From positions 60,865,447 to 60,929,446 of the forward strand of contig CM057477.1 of assembly GCA_030035585.1 (NCBI GenBank): a DNA stretch of 64,000 bases, read 5' to 3'. The stretch is from Dugong dugon. Lineage: Eukaryota; Chordata; Mammalia; Sirenia; Dugongidae. The position numbers and the translations under genes are program-made. Positions 1-11,553 of this stretch are shown here, in pieces. Position 1 is the stretch's first letter, and each line of letters begins with the position of its first letter. The notes under the pieces were generated by a model that made no database searches, was not told the DNA's origin, and saw nothing but the letters and a program-made list of their open reading frames with translations.

Positions 1-231
1 AAAAAAACAAAAATGCATTCCCTTACTCTAGGGTCCTGCTGGTGTGAATGAGGATTCTAGGTAGTCTTATCCACTTCTCCCTTCCTGATTTCTTTGATTT
101 TGAGAGTTTCTTTTTGCAGCTGGTTTAAAGGTTTTATGCTTGGGGTAAAGTAACTGTATTATTTCAGTTCCTTGAAAGTGCTGGTACTCAGATTCCTTGC
201 CAACATTAAACTTGAAGAGTTAGATTCTGAC

Positions 232-305
232 CTTTTGCTGGTATTTAGATTGCATCAGTTGGAGCTGTTGCTTCTGCCTGACTTCAGCTTCTGATTGGCT
301 TCCAC
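232..305 (-). CDS. EPSTI1: EPSTI1 exon 4
   Basis: A 74-bp coding exon. On the minus strand a strong pyrimidine tract CTTTTTCCCCTCTAG precedes it and GTCAGA (231-226) follows it. With the G from exon 3 it reads GGSQSEAEVRQKQQLQLMQS then KYQQK. Human EPSTI1 has GSQSETEVRQKQQLQLMQSK followed by YKQK. The exon ends on a codon boundary. The next exon, expected to begin near the LKREES segment of human, lies beyond the left edge, so the window holds only about the first 134 codons of a protein that is about 300 residues in human. No stop or frameshift interrupts the four exons, so the gene looks intact here. Confidence 0.95.
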
Positions 306-1734
306 CTAGAGGGGAAAAAGAGGCAGGAAGGTGAAGCATGAGTATTAAGCTGAAATGTCAGCCATCAGAGACTAATTAATACAGGATCAGCCTACAACGA
401 GTTTCTTTAACATTTTTATACCCTGGAAATAAAAACATAACCAGTTTTCTTAATAAGACATTCAAAAACATAATTACTTAAAAGAGAAGGAGTTGATTGA
501 AAGACAAGGCCAAGCTCCTAACTGAAGAGGACAATCCTACCAAGGTTTCTCAATCAGGCAAGTATTAGAGTTTTCACTTACATTGAAATCATACCGGAAG
601 GGCCATGCTAAATGATAATAGTACCAGTCTTCCAAATTCTAGAACATTCTTCCTGTTTGAATATATATGACCATTCCTTAACTTAATAAAGAAGATGATC
701 AATGATGCTTAAATTGCTTTTCTTCTTTAACTCTCCTGCCCTATGTATGTTTAAGCAGCAAGACTCAGGATACCCTCAGGAGTCTTGCCACTGAACAAGT
801 GTATGTATAGTCTTTATAACCTAGCATTTTAAAAGTACAATGAAAACTGTCTAGTTAGTAATTCACTATAAATCCATGCTATTTATCATTCTCTCTTTAG
901 GTAGTTGAGAGAAAAATATGGATGTTAGATGATTTGCTTGCTTTCTTTGGAACCTAAAATAATTTGAGGGCAGAAATCCTCACAGCTTGACAATCATCTA
1001 AGAATTTTGCTCAGGGATTTTTCTCAGTGTTTCTGCAAGCTTGGTGTGCATATTAGAAAGATTCCTTTAAAATAATCCTCTGGTACTTGGGTCACTAAAA
1101 GTGTCAGTTATCTGAAAGATTCACTCTCACAGAAGATGCATTAAAATAGTTTGCATTCACTGCAGTTTTTATAATTGAACTGGTAAAGATACCACAGGGA
1201 CTTTCCTCTGATTTCCAAAACATATATAAGGCCTGTCTGGTTGGGGCTGTATAGTCTCTGTTGCGGGGAGGTGGGGGAATGGGAGAGAAGCAGTGAGGAT
1301 TATGGAAGCTTTTATCAAATGTTACAGTCACTTTCAGTATCTCTTAGAATCTTTCTAAGAGTTTAAGGGATGGAGGAGTAGGGAGGAGTTGATATTAGAA
1401 GAAATGGAGAAAGCCAGATGTCTAAGCATTTGCAGGTTTTGTTGCAACTCATCTCAAAGTTTAATACATTCTAGAATTTTCTTTATTACTCCCTAGCACC
1501 TTTTCTCACCTACATGCTTGACCATTCCTAGATACTTCTGTAACAGCAAGTTGCAATGAGACTCCTGTCTTATTATGACTGAGGCCCCCAGACAACAGAT
1601 GCCAACAGCTCCAAATTCCAAAATGAGAGTTTTGGTTCCCTAAGCAGGATCTACAAAAGAGGTAACTGAGATCTAGTCTAGCAAACCTTAACTAAAAAGC
1701 CACCTTCAGCCTATACAAACGATTAGATAGGTCA

Positions 1735-1946
1735 AAGCCCAGCTGCCATTTAGTTGACTCCAGCTCATGGCAACCCCATGTGTGTCAGAGTAGAAATGTA
1801 CTCCATAGGGTTTTCAAAATGACTGATTTTTCAGAAGTAAAAGAAAGCCAGGCCTTTCTTCCGATGTGCCTCTGAGTGGACTCAAACCTCGAACTTTCAG
1901 TTAACAGCTGAGTGCATTAGCTATTTGCACCACCCAGAGATTCTGG
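1735..1946 (-). mobile_element. AfroSINE, longer 'pre-body' subtype
   Basis: Reads GACTCCAGCTCATGGCAACC near the left end and CACCACCCAGAGATTCT at the right, the reverse of a SINE with a CAAATGGTTAA-type head and a CCAGAGGCACCTC body. It is well diverged and lies in EPSTI1 intron 3, sense to the gene. Confidence 0.85.
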
Positions 1947-2008
1947 ATAGCTCAAAGCAAGGCAGAAATATGAGGATGATGAGGATGTCTCTGTGAATTC
2001 CAACATTT

Positions 2009-2042
2009 GTGTGTGTGTGTGTGTGTGAGTGTGTGTGTGTGT
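2009..2042 (+). repeat. (TG)n microsatellite
   Basis: About 17 TG units with one TGAG interruption. It is likely polymorphic. Confidence 0.95.
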
Positions 2043-2191
2043 AGAAAGCAGATCTTCACTTCAATACAAGCAAGAGAGGTTTAATGAAAAACACTTGGAG
2101 AGCACAACCTGTGTCCCCAGGAGAACAAGGGACTCAGTGTACCCATGCCTGGACAAGTCAAAACGTAAAAGCACGAGACTGTGGCCAGTTG

Positions 2192-2359
2192 GGAAACGCT
2201 GGTGGCGTAGTGGTTAAGAACTAAGGCTGCTAACCAAAAGGTCAGCAGCTCGAATCCACCAGGCACTCCTTGGAAACCATATGGGGCAGTTCTATTCTGT
2301 CCTATAGGATTGCTACGAGTCGGAATCAACTCTTTGGCAATGGGTTTGGTTTGGTTTGC
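2192..2359 (+). mobile_element. AfroSINE, complete
   Basis: Starts GCTGGTGGCGTAGTGGTTAAG, contains a B-box-like AGCTCGAATCCACC, and ends with the GGGTTTGGTTTGGTTTG tail. It is antisense to EPSTI1 in intron 3. Confidence 0.9.
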
Positions 2360-2744
2360 TGGCCAGTTGGCTACTCAGATGGGTGATCAGGAGGAGGTAC
2401 CGTCATGCAGATGGCCTGTACTCCCACAGTTTATGGAAACAAAAAATGCATGAGTGTTTCTTATATTCCAGGGTAAGTCACACAGAAGAGAATGCCAATC
2501 TAAAGCCATCTTAAAGGGACTTGCTCATAAGGGCTACCTAGAAGAACAATGGAGCCCTACCGAGAACCAATGGCAACATCAAGAGCTGGCAGCAGGACAA
2601 GCTAATCACCTGAGTCCCAGTGTCTCCGTTTATAAGGGCTGGCACCCATAGGGCTGCCAACAGTTTAAATGAGGAAGTGTATGTAAAGTGCTTGGCTTAG
2701 TAAATAAGAGGGATAGTTATTATTAGAATGTAAGCTCCATGAAG

Positions 2745-2931
2745 GAATACCTGGGTGGTACAAATGGTTAAAATGTCTGAGAGGTTCAAGTCCACCCAGA
2801 GGCACCTCAGAAGAAAGGGCTGGTAATCTACTTCCGAAATATCAGCCACTGAAAACCCTGTGGAGCACAGTTCTCCTCTGACACACATGGGGTCGCCATG
2901 AGTCAGAGTCAACTTGACGGCAACTGGTTTT
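2745..2931 (+). mobile_element. AfroSINE inserted in an L2 3' end
   Basis: Head CCTGGGTGGTACAAATGG, body CCACCCAGAGGCACCTCAG, end GACGGCAACTGG. It is flanked by AAGCTCCATGA at 2732 and 2932. The flanking words and the text after the SINE (GGGCAAGGACTCTGT to AATAAGTATTCACTGAATG) belong to an L2 3' end. Confidence 0.88.
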
Positions 2932-2998
2932 AAGCTCCATGAGGGCAAGGACTCTGTTTTGCTGGAAGTGCTCAATAAGTATTCACTGAATGAAAATT
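2932..2998 (+). mobile_element. L2 LINE 3' end fragment
   Basis: AAGCTCCATGAGGGCAAGG followed by AATAAGTATTCACTGAATGAA is the typical L2 terminus. It is split by the AfroSINE at 2745-2931. Confidence 0.7.
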
Positions 2999-4394
2999 AA
3001 AAGGTTTTTTTTTTTTTTTTTGAAGAAAAGAAAAAGCTACCTGAAGAAAAGGATATCATCTCTATGGGGAAATGCAGGTCAGAGATGGGTAAGTGGGAAA
3101 TCTGAAGAATTCAAAGAACCCTGAGAGAGAGTGAGCAGTAAGCATGCTCCAAGGCATGAAGAACTAGGGCCAGTGCACTACAGATCCTTGCCTCTCCCAC
3201 TTCCCTTTTGCCCTTTGGCCCTGTGGGCGGAGGAATCAACAGAGAAAAATATAGCCACGCCCCTTCCTCTTGCTAGCTTCCTACTGAAAAGGGCCTGGGC
3301 TGGAGCAAGGGAGAAGCTTTACGATTCTGTTAGTAATGGAGATTTAACCAGAACCTAGCATTAATTACTGAAATGAGACGGTTTCAGCCTAGAATTCGCT
3401 GGTGCACTTTACTATTTGAGAAAAACCAAAACAGATTGGGGGATTCTGCTCTAACTTCACCCAAAGAAGCAGGGTGAAGAGCCACGTAGCCAGTATGAAG
3501 AGACCAGCTGGGAAAGAAAAAAATCTATTTCCCGATTGTCTGCTTGTTCGGCATAAAAATGACACTTCAGGTTCCCTCCTCCAGTGAGATGCGGTGGGAT
3601 GGCTGTCATAGCACTCTTACTTTTCACTCATGAGATTTCCAAATTAACTTATTTTAAAATTGCATTCTGGGCGAAAAAGAGGTGCTTCTCTGAAACTACC
3701 ATGATAGTAGGTGGTCCCTGCCTCTAGACCCATTTGTGTTAACTACATCTGTGGACCATGTGTCCAGCCCTTGAAGCCCTCAGCTGCGAAGACAGAAAAG
3801 GAAGACATGACATGACTGACTCCCACTCAGCAGCATCCGCTCTGAATGATTCAAACACCCCGCAGAGGCAGTCTGGATCATTCATCACCCCGGCAGCACG
3901 CGCTCCAGAGGCCCAAAGGTCTCCATCTTTAAAAACAAAAACACAGGTGACATTTTCCTTTACACCCACCACTGGGTCCCCCGCTCACCCTCACTGCAGT
4001 TTTGGAATGGCCTCTCCATTCCTATTTTTTTCACATTAGCCTTTCACTGCCATGATTAATATGTGTGTGATCATTTTTACTCCCATCCTGAAGAGCGCTC
4101 TAACAGGGCATATGCAGCACCCCAGATAAGCTTCCTTCTGAGGTGAGCATTTCAGGGGCTCTCAATTATTTGGTGATTAAGCCATCACTTTATTCCCAGA
4201 TAACTGTGGCATCATATGCTTGCTACTTGCAGAAAATCAGAAGCAACAATATACCTGCACGCTTTCAGCTTTAAATGTGTTCTATCCCAAGCAGCACAGT
4301 GACTAAACAACCTATAATGCACATTCAAAGACAGCCACACAGGATGCAGGGGTCGCCCTGCCCTCCCATTCAGGGAACTGGTTTGCTTGCTTAC

Positions 4395-4478
4395 CTAGCT
4401 GTCTTGGCACCAGGTTAACTGGTTTAGCTCTGTTCTGCTCCTTCCATTTCTCCAGGTCTTCCAACTCTTTCTCAGCAA
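4395..4478 (-). CDS. EPSTI1: EPSTI1 exon 3
   Basis: An 84-bp coding exon. The acceptor is TCTGGTCTAG at 4488-4479 and the donor is GTAAGC starting at 4394. With the A carried from exon 2 it reads IAEKELEDLEKWKEQNRAKP and then VNLVPRQLG. This is almost the human sequence, with a few conservative changes (for example VHLVPRRLG in human). The exon leaves one G for exon 4. The charged heptad-like pattern marks the start of the coiled-coil body of the protein. Intron 2 is 2.17 kb (4479-6649) and intron 3 is 4.09 kb (306-4394). Confidence 0.95.
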   Translation of the reverse strand: MLRKSWKTWRNGRSRTELNQLTWCQDS

Positions 4479-4708
4479 CTAGACCAGATGAGAAATATCA
4501 AATCATCAGTTATTAGAAGTTGAAAAGGAAACTGGTTCCTTCAGAGCGTAAGAAAGAGACAACCATTAAAGGCCAATTAACTACACGTGGGCATAATTAG
4601 GCATGACACCTAGGCCAGAAAGACCTCCATTCAGTCCTAACCTCGCAGGGTCCCCTGGCCCGCCCCTGTGTCCCTTTCACCCCACAAGTCTGCAGAGGCT
4701 TCAAATTT

Positions 4709-4912
4709 GAAAAACCAAACAAAAACCAAACCAAACCAGTTGCCCTCAAGTCAACTCTAACTCATAGAAACTCCATGTGTGTCAGAGAATTGTACTCCAT
4801 AGGATATTCAGTGGCTGATTTTTCAAAAGGAGAGCACCAGGCCTGTCTTCCAAGATGCCTCTTGGTGGACTCGAACTTCCAATCTTTCAGTTAGCAGTCG
4901 ACCATGTTAAAT
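4709..4912 (-). mobile_element. AfroSINE
   Basis: Left end ACCAAACCAGTTGCCCTCAA is the reverse of the 3' tail. The body has GTGTGTCAGAGAATTG and CTTGGTGGACTCGAAC, and the tRNA head is incomplete. It lies in EPSTI1 intron 2, about 230 bp upstream of exon 3. Confidence 0.85.
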
Positions 4913-5720
4913 CAAAGTTTAGTTTTCCTTCTATTTTGGTATTCTTCAAACCAAATTAATTTGAAAGGTTTCCTATAGAAAAGTTGTACAAAACTAAAAT
5001 ATCAATGTGTCAATAAGAAGTTTTCACATACAGGTTAAACATGTATCCCTACAAAGTTCTGATGCTGATTTGACTTTGCTTTAAATGTTCTCCCAAGCTG
5101 ACCGAAACTACGAGGCATGAAGGGTCTGTGCTGGGAGAATTTTGAGACCCCCTCGGCAGAGCCTGCTCCCCCGCAAAGCAATGCACATTCCGCAAATATT
5201 CACTCTGAGGGACAGCAGGGGGCACCAGAGAGTTACTGTTCTGTTCTTCCCCTGCATGCCCTAATCTTCACATTAGACCTGACTGCCTGGTCAAAACTGT
5301 CCATTTACAACATTTTTAAATTACGGTTTTTATTTCTGAAACATCTCCAAGTCCAAACTGACAACACCGAGCCTTGAATTTCTGTAAAATATTTAAATCA
5401 AAAGCGTCTAAGATGCCAGAACCTTTGCGATCCTGCACTGAGCCAACTGTAACCCCTAAAGTGGGGACCATCTGTCTGGTGGGGACTCTTTTCTGTTGTG
5501 CCCCAATGTCCATCATGAATGACAACATTAAATTTCCCACCAACAACCTCATAAAGAAGGAGAGCATAGAATCAGTACTAGCCCCACAGCTGGGTGTCCG
5601 ACTTAACAATCCTCACAATTTCTTTGTGAATTACAGAGCTTTAGTTCTCCTTCCAGCTCTAAAATATCATGCTATGCCGTTTACTGCACAACTTTAATTA
5701 AACACAGTATACACCTACTG

Positions 5721-5880
5721 GAGCCCTGGTGGTGCAGTGGTTAAGCACTACAGCTGCTAACCAAAAGGTCCACAGTTCGAATCCAGCAGCCGCTCCTTGA
5801 AAACCCTCTGGGGCAGTTCTACTCTGTCCTGTAGGGTCACTATGAGTCAGAATCAACTTGACAGCAATGGGGTTTTGGTT
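5721..5880 (+). mobile_element. AfroSINE, complete
   Basis: Begins GAGCCCTGGTGGTGCAGTGG with an intact-looking A box and B box (AGTTCGAATCC), and ends at GCAATGGGGTTTTGG. The flanks TATACACCTAC and TATACACCCAC form a diverged target-site duplication. Confidence 0.92.
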
Positions 5881-6227
5881 ATACACCCACTAAGTACAAG
5901 AGGCACAAAAATGGAAAGACATGGTCCCTGCCCTCATGGAGCTTATAATCTAGAGAAGGAAATTAAAGTACACAAATAAAAACAGCTGAGGATAGACTCT
6001 TAGAAAATTATGGGAGCACAGAGGCTACATAATTCCATAGAGGAGGGATAGGGTAGATCAAGGAAGGGACAAATGATTTCACCATCTATTTAGTATAGAA
6101 CTAGTCTGCTTCAAAAGTATTCATGGTCCCATGAAAAATATCAGCAGTCAGCCCAACTTTACAGGGACAAGATAGGTATTTCAGAAACAGGCGTGAAATT
6201 ATTTAAGCTGAGTTCTGTTAGTAATGT

Positions 6228-6431
6228 GTTGTTGTTGTTAGATGCCATCAAGTTGATTCCAACTCATAGCGATCCCATGTGACAGAGTAGAACTGCCCCA
6301 TAGGGTTTCCAACGCTGGAAATCTTTACGGAAGCAGACTGCCACATCTTTCTCCCACAGAGCAGCTGTGGGGTTCAAACTGCTGACCTTCGGTTAGCAGC
6401 CAAGTGCTTAACCACTGTGCCACCAGGGCTC
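6228..6431 (-). mobile_element. AfroSINE, complete, with TSD
   Basis: Flanked by CTGTTAGTAATGT at 6215 and 6432, a perfect 13-bp duplication. It sits in EPSTI1 intron 2 about 220 bp downstream of exon 2, in the sense orientation. It carries a middle segment (GGAAATCTTTACGGAAGCAG) that the shorter copies lack. Confidence 0.93.
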
Positions 6432-6649
6432 CTGTTAGTAATGTAGAGAAACAAATATAGAATTATTAACAAGATAATAATTTTTAAAGGTGTAAATAAC
6501 TCTACTAAAGTTAAAAGGGGAAAAAAAAAAACCTTGGTAAGATCTGGTGAGTCTATACAAATGAGAAACTAAAAATATTTCACACCAAAACAAACTGTAC
6601 TCAAGAAGATGTGGAACATTCTGAATGGTAAATGAATAAATATACGTAC

Positions 6650-6708
6650 TCCTTCGTATCTGGTTTCTTCGATTTTCATTTGGTGTTATCAAGGTGTATG
6701 CGCCTGTG
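6650..6708 (-). CDS. EPSTI1: EPSTI1 exon 2
   Basis: A 59-bp coding exon. On the minus strand a pyrimidine-rich tract ending TTCATTCTAG precedes the exon, and GTACGT (6649-6644) follows it. Joined in phase to exon 1 it reads TGAYTLITPNENRRNQIRR after a shared His codon, matching the human segment of the form SAYTLIAPN-NRRNEIQR. The exon is 1+57+1 bases, so it leaves a single A for exon 3. A sense-oriented AfroSINE lies about 52 bp upstream of the acceptor, and another lies about 220 bp downstream of the donor. Intron 1 upstream is 17.6 kb. The exon is too short for ordinary ORF finding and was found by searching for the expected peptide. Confidence 0.93.
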
Positions 6709-6760
6709 CTAGAATGAAGAGAAAAAAATGCTTATTTCGTGAGAAATTACTAATTCATAT

Positions 6761-6974
6761 AGCCAAACAAGCCTATTTGACTGGTTTCGATTCTGACTCA
6801 TGGCAACCCTATGTGTGTGAGAGCAGAACTGTGTTTCATAAGGTTTTCAGTGGCTGGTTTTTTGGAAGTGGATCACCAGGTCTTTCTTTTGAGGTGTCTC
6901 TGGGTGAACTTGAACCTCCAACCTTTCAGTTAGCAGCCAAGCACATTAACCGTTTGCACCACCTAGGGACTCTA
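6761..6974 (-). mobile_element. AfroSINE next to EPSTI1 exon 2
   Basis: Flanked by ACTAATTCATATA at both ends (6748 and about 6974). It is inserted in sense orientation with its 3' end about 52 bp from the exon 2 acceptor. Confidence 0.9.
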
Positions 6975-7439
6975 CTAATTCATATAAACCATCAGGTATT
7001 CTTCCTTCTAATATACTCTCCTTATCATCACCACCATCAAATAGGTACCATGGAAGATAAGAAGAGTAAGACCCAACCATGCATCTGTCCCCCAGGAGCT
7101 TATGATGTAGTTGTCAACGTAAAACAAACGCATATTGCCAAGTATAGAAATACAAAGCAATTGAAGAAGAGTGACAAGTGACTGCTTCACGTTGGCTCTT
7201 GGTAGACTGTCTTTGTAGGACTCCACTAAGCCTCTTGCTGGTCCTCATGTGCAAGTCCCTTTAAGATGGCTTTAGACTGGCACTCTCATGCATGTGACCT
7301 ACATCACTTCCAGAGCAGAGGAAACACTCATGTATCCTTTACTCCCATTAACTCTGGGAGTACAGGCCATCTGCAATACAGCCACCTCCTCTTGAACACC
7401 CTCTGAGTAGCCAGCTGGCCACTGTCTTGTGCCCTTAGA

Positions 7440-7855
7440 TAGACAGCTATCATCAAGTCGACTCCAACTCATGGCTACCCCATATACAAGAGAAGAAAAC
7501 ACCGCCTAGTCCTCCACCATCCTCTTGATCACCAATATTCAATCCATCTCACCAAGAGTCTCGCTCACCCTCGCTAGCCCTCTACTTCACCAAATATGAT
7601 GTCCTCCTCCCACGATTGATCCCTCCTGATGATGTGTCCAAAGCAAGCGAGTCAGACAATGATCTTTTGTGATCCATAAGGTCTTCAATGGTTAATTTTT
7701 GGAAGCAGATTGCCAGATCTTTCTTCCTAGTCTGTCTTAGTCTGGAAGCTCCACTGAAACCTCTCCACCATGGGTGACCCTGCTGGTATCTGAAATACTG
7801 ATGGCATAGTTTCCAGCATCATAGCAACATGTAAGTCACCACAGTACGACAACTG
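7440..7855 (-). mobile_element. Non-autonomous RTE derivative (5' end joined to 3' end)
   Basis: On the minus strand it starts with the RTE 5' leader (GTACTGTGGTGACTTACATG, then CTTCCAGACTAAGACAGACT) and jumps to the RTE 3' terminus (TTTGGACACATCATCAGGAG to GAGTTGGAGTCGACTTGATG). The endonuclease and RT sequence between is missing. The same design recurs at 52095-52455. Confidence 0.75.
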
Positions 7856-8046
7856 ACAGATGGGTGTTGGCTTGTGCCCTTAGGGTTTGACTTTTCTAAT
7901 CATGGGTCCACTGGGCCACTCATTTGCCTGGGGACACAGTTGAACATTAACAGGAGCTCAAACTGGGGAATCAGGGAATGCTATATAAAGAAGGCTTCCT
8001 TTAAACCAAAACAGTCTACCCTAATAAGGTTCTGGGAAGCAGTTAA

Positions 8047-8165
8047 AATACTGTGGACTTGTGAGGGCAGGAACTGTGCTTGACTGATCTTTGCATGCCC
8101 TGCACCTGGCACAGTGCCTGGCACGAAGTAGTTGCTTGATAAAATGTGGGGTGAATTGAATGAAA
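8047..8165 (+). mobile_element. L2 LINE 3' end
   Basis: GTGAGGGCAGGAACTGTGCT, GCACCTGGCACAGTGCCTGG and GAAGTAGTTGCTTGATAAA give the classic L2 3' terminus. Confidence 0.8.
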
Positions 8166-8960
8166 CTAGTCTGTTAGTCTGCGGTGGGGGCCGATTATTC
8201 TCTGAGATGATCCATGTGGCCCCACAGTCGCATGAATAGAAGAGCAAATATATAGCTCAGCAACAGAATACAGCATGCATGTGGGTACAGTTTTAGGGAA
8301 ACGCTGTGGATAAACACAATCAGTTTTCAAATGTAGGTTTTTTGGAAAAAAAAATCAGATGCCCTTAGAAGTCTCTCTTCAATGCAGAATGTACAATTTC
8401 AAAGACCAAATTAGCAAAGACTGAACGGTAGAGGCCAAAAGTGCTGATTATCAGAAACCATTTCCTCCTCATTTCATTACTTTCCTAGCAGTGCGTCTTC
8501 AGCCAGCTTCAAACTGGGCTTTAATTTTAGACTTGTAAATGTGAGGTGTACAACCACCTTTGCATGCAAATGGGGCTGCTGGATGTCCAATTACCTAATG
8601 TATATCAGCAGACGTTGCATGTGTAGCCTAGGATGCATACAACGTGATGAATAGAAAATTAGGAGGCTGCTGCTGAAAATTAATCCCTTGTCCATTATAT
8701 ATTCTTTGTTCACCCTAAGAAAGACTTTTCACTCCTCAACTGCCAGCACTTCACAGGAGCTTGGGAACGGCAATTCTAACAGCAGCACCTGCAAACCGGG
8801 ACATGATGCAACAGTGAGCCATTCTGCAGAGCTCAAAAGACGAAACACTAGATACTGAACTTAAACGCCAACCCATGAAATGCTGCACAAACTTCATTGT
8901 CTTCTAACGTTGTTGTACAGAGCTTCTCACCATACAGGGATTTGGCTATACCGCCAATGA

Positions 8961-9312
8961 GAAGTTCTCAAACTTTAGTGTGCACCAGAATTACCGGGGG
9001 CCCTGGTGGCACTGTGGTTAAGAGCTATGGTGTGCTACGGCTGCTTACCAAAAGGTCGGCAGTTCAAATCCACCTGCTGCTCCTTGGAAACCCTATGGAG
9101 CGGTTCTAGCCTGTACTATAGGATCGTGATGAATCGGAATGGGCTCAACAGCAATGGTTTTTTGTTGTTGTTTAGAATCACCTGGAGGCTTATTAGAGGG
9201 AAGAGTTTCTAATTCAGTAGGTCTGGATAGGGGCCTGATAACTTGCATTTTTAACAAGTTTTCCAGTGATGCTGATGTTCTCGATCTGGGGACCACACTT
9301 TAAGAACCACTA
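8961..9312 (+). mobile_element. MER5-type hAT fossil split by an AfroSINE
   Basis: GTTCTCAAACTTTAGTGTGC on the left and CACACTTTAAGAACCACTA on the right are the inverted ends of a MER5-like element. Between them is AATTCAGTAGGTCTGG plus the SINE at 8997-9172. Confidence 0.75.
8997..9172 (+). mobile_element. AfroSINE, complete
   Basis: GGGGGCCCTGGTGGCACTGTGG head and CAACAGCAATGGTTTTTTG end. The flanks AGAATTACC and AGAATCACC are a diverged 9-bp duplication within MER5. Confidence 0.9.
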
Positions 9313-9365
9313 CTACAGATCAAGCTGTCTTAGAATACTTGGGCAAAAAGAGAACTTAACAAAGT

Positions 9366-9550
9366 AACCAGTTGCCACTGAGTCCACGCTGACTCATGGC
9401 CACCCCACCTGTATCAGATTAAAATTGTGCTCCACACGATTTTCAGTGGCTGATTTTTCAGAAGCAGATCACCAGTGCTTTCTTCCGAGGCACCTCTGGG
9501 TGAACTCGAACCTCCAACCTTTCAGTTAGCAGCCAAGCACGTTAACCATT
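9366..9550 (-). mobile_element. AfroSINE
   Basis: Left CCAGTTGCCACTGAGTCC, right AGCCAAGCACGTTAACCATT. The tRNA head is truncated. MIR-like sequence (AAGATCACGAAGT, CTCAAACTCAGG) follows to about 9665. Confidence 0.85.
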
Positions 9551-9851
9551 CATTACTGATAAAGGGACAGAACTTGTATCACATGCCCAAGATCACGAAG
9601 TATAAATTAAGCAGCAGTGCTGAGACTCAAACTCAGGATTTTAACTTAGACCAGCGAGTTGTCCACAGCTAACTTTTCAACTCAGTAAAAGGCATAAATT
9701 ATGATTAACTTCAGCTTCTTGATAGACTTCCAAGCAATGCAACCTATTTAATTAAGCACCTGTTATGGACTTGTTGTGTTAGAGTCTATGGGGAGTGAAG
9801 GAGAGACCAAAAAATGGATATAGACCACTTTACTGGAGCTTATAGTTTAGT

Positions 9852-10005
9852 TGAGACCCTGGTTTTTGCAAGCAGTTAATGTGCTCGGCTGCTAACCAAA
9901 TGGTTGGAAGTTCAAGTCTACCCAGAGGCACCTCAGAAGAAAGGCCTGGCAATCTACTCCTGAAAAAATCAGCCATTAAAAACCCTATGAAGCACAGTTT
10001 GGGTC
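9852..10005 (+). mobile_element. AfroSINE, 3' truncated
   Basis: GACCCTGGTTTTTGCAAGCAG to CCCTATGAAGCACAGTTTGG. The GTCGGAATCGACTC end is missing, and AT-rich unique sequence follows. Confidence 0.82.
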
Positions 10006-11346
10006 TTATGGAAATTTTGGAAAATACTTGGGAAAAAAACTCAATGGGTTTTCTTTCCAAATATTTTATTCTTTCCAAAAATTTATTTATAATATTTTCC
10101 AAATATTTCTTTCAAAAAAATTTATTCTACAATGTCAAATCTCATCAGACTGAAGTCTGACATTATACCTGAATCTTTAGTCTTAGGAATAGGACTTAGT
10201 CAATATTTGGCCAATGTGTCTCGTCTACGGATACCCAGATACAATACAGAGACACATATGAAAAGAGAGAAAAAACTACCTAGCCTTGAAAATTAGAGGC
10301 TTTTAATAGAAAGCATGTTAACATAACCCCTAGGCTCAAGGGCAGTGCTCCCAGAAACAAACATTTTACATTAGAAAATGTCTGCACAGCATTCTTAGAA
10401 ACATTTTATTGGCTAAAAATGCCAGATCTAGAACATTTGATAATATCCAGAAGGAAGCATTTCCAAGTAACTGAGCTTCTATTTCTCTTAAATGTTGTGG
10501 GAAGAAGAGCTTAAGTCCAAAAAGTTGCTTTTTATTTTCCAGAATCATGTGGCAGAGTATCATGCCTTTGTAGATAACAAATATTCGCCCTTTCTCTCTT
10601 AGGTTTTTCTTGGCATAAATAGCAAGCATAACTTATTCATGTTTTCAGCCAATTAGTTTCAGCCCACAGCAAGGACCTCTGCTGTTTTAACCCCATACCA
10701 TTCCTTTCAACAGCCTGACTCTCAAAGCTGCTGATCTAGACAAGCCCAAGCAACCTGTATTTAGTATTCTGGTCATTTTCCGATTAAGCAACATTCAAGC
10801 TACTCAAATAAATGTGTATCTTTGGAAATGAGTTTCCTTAATTACCTTATTGAAATTTAATGAGCTATCTCTATTTGTAAGATTATTTTCACCTTCCACC
10901 AGCGTACATCAGTGATCTACTCTAAGCGAGAATATACAAAAGAATAGCCCAAGACAAGAAGAATATTTTTCTGCCCCATAAAAGACAAACATCTATAAAT
11001 GAAAAAGACATTTAAGAAATCTTTTTCTGGTGAGGTGTCTCTCGAGATGCGCGACCACTCCTCTTGTTTACGTTCTTGCACAATTTTCATAACTTCTCAT
11101 CAATAAGCACTCTATGGAAAATGTTATGTTGAAGTCATGAGAAATATCTTGGCTGGCTAAAGTATTACGTAAATATATCCCCTGGTGTGTACAAACTATA
11201 CCAGATGTAATTTGAATTTCTAACTGGGAACAACACTGATTTGACTGAAAAAAGGAATGCAGTCAACAGCAAAAATTCAGAAAGGTGTACAAGATTAGGT
11301 TATTATCATAGAGTTTCAAGCGCAATAGTATGCCACATGAAGTCTG

Positions 11347-11553
11347 TTCTTGTCGGGTGCCATCGAGTCAATTCTGACTCATAGCGACCCCATGTGACAG
11401 TGGAGTAGAATTGCCTCATAGGATCTTCTTGGGTATAATCTTTACAGTAGCAGATTGCCAGGCCTTTCTCCTGCAGAGGTGGTGGGTGGATTCAAACCTC
11501 CAGCCTCTTGGTTAGCAGCCAAATACTTAACCATTTGTGCCACCAGGACTCCT
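11347..11553 (-). mobile_element. AfroSINE, complete, with TSD
   Basis: Flanked by CACATGAAGTCT on both sides (11334 and 11554). It contains the extra middle segment seen at 6228-6431. Confidence 0.92.

Larger units (their letters stand above)
306..4394 (-). other. EPSTI1: EPSTI1 intron 3
   Basis: Non-coding. It holds two AfroSINEs on + (2192-2359, 2745-2931), one on - (1735-1946), a TG microsatellite, an L2 3' end and a poly-T run. The rest (about 310-1730 and 3020-4390) is unique-looking sequence with no ORF or motif I can name. Confidence 0.85.

Noticed and set aside
1104..1331. 75-codon minus frame and similar short frames in introns
   Set aside because: No homology and no exon borders. 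The number is as expected by chance.
5721..5790. tRNA-like heads of AfroSINEs as tRNA genes
   Set aside because: A and B boxes are present, but each is followed by the SINE body and tail, and the cloverleaf is degenerate.
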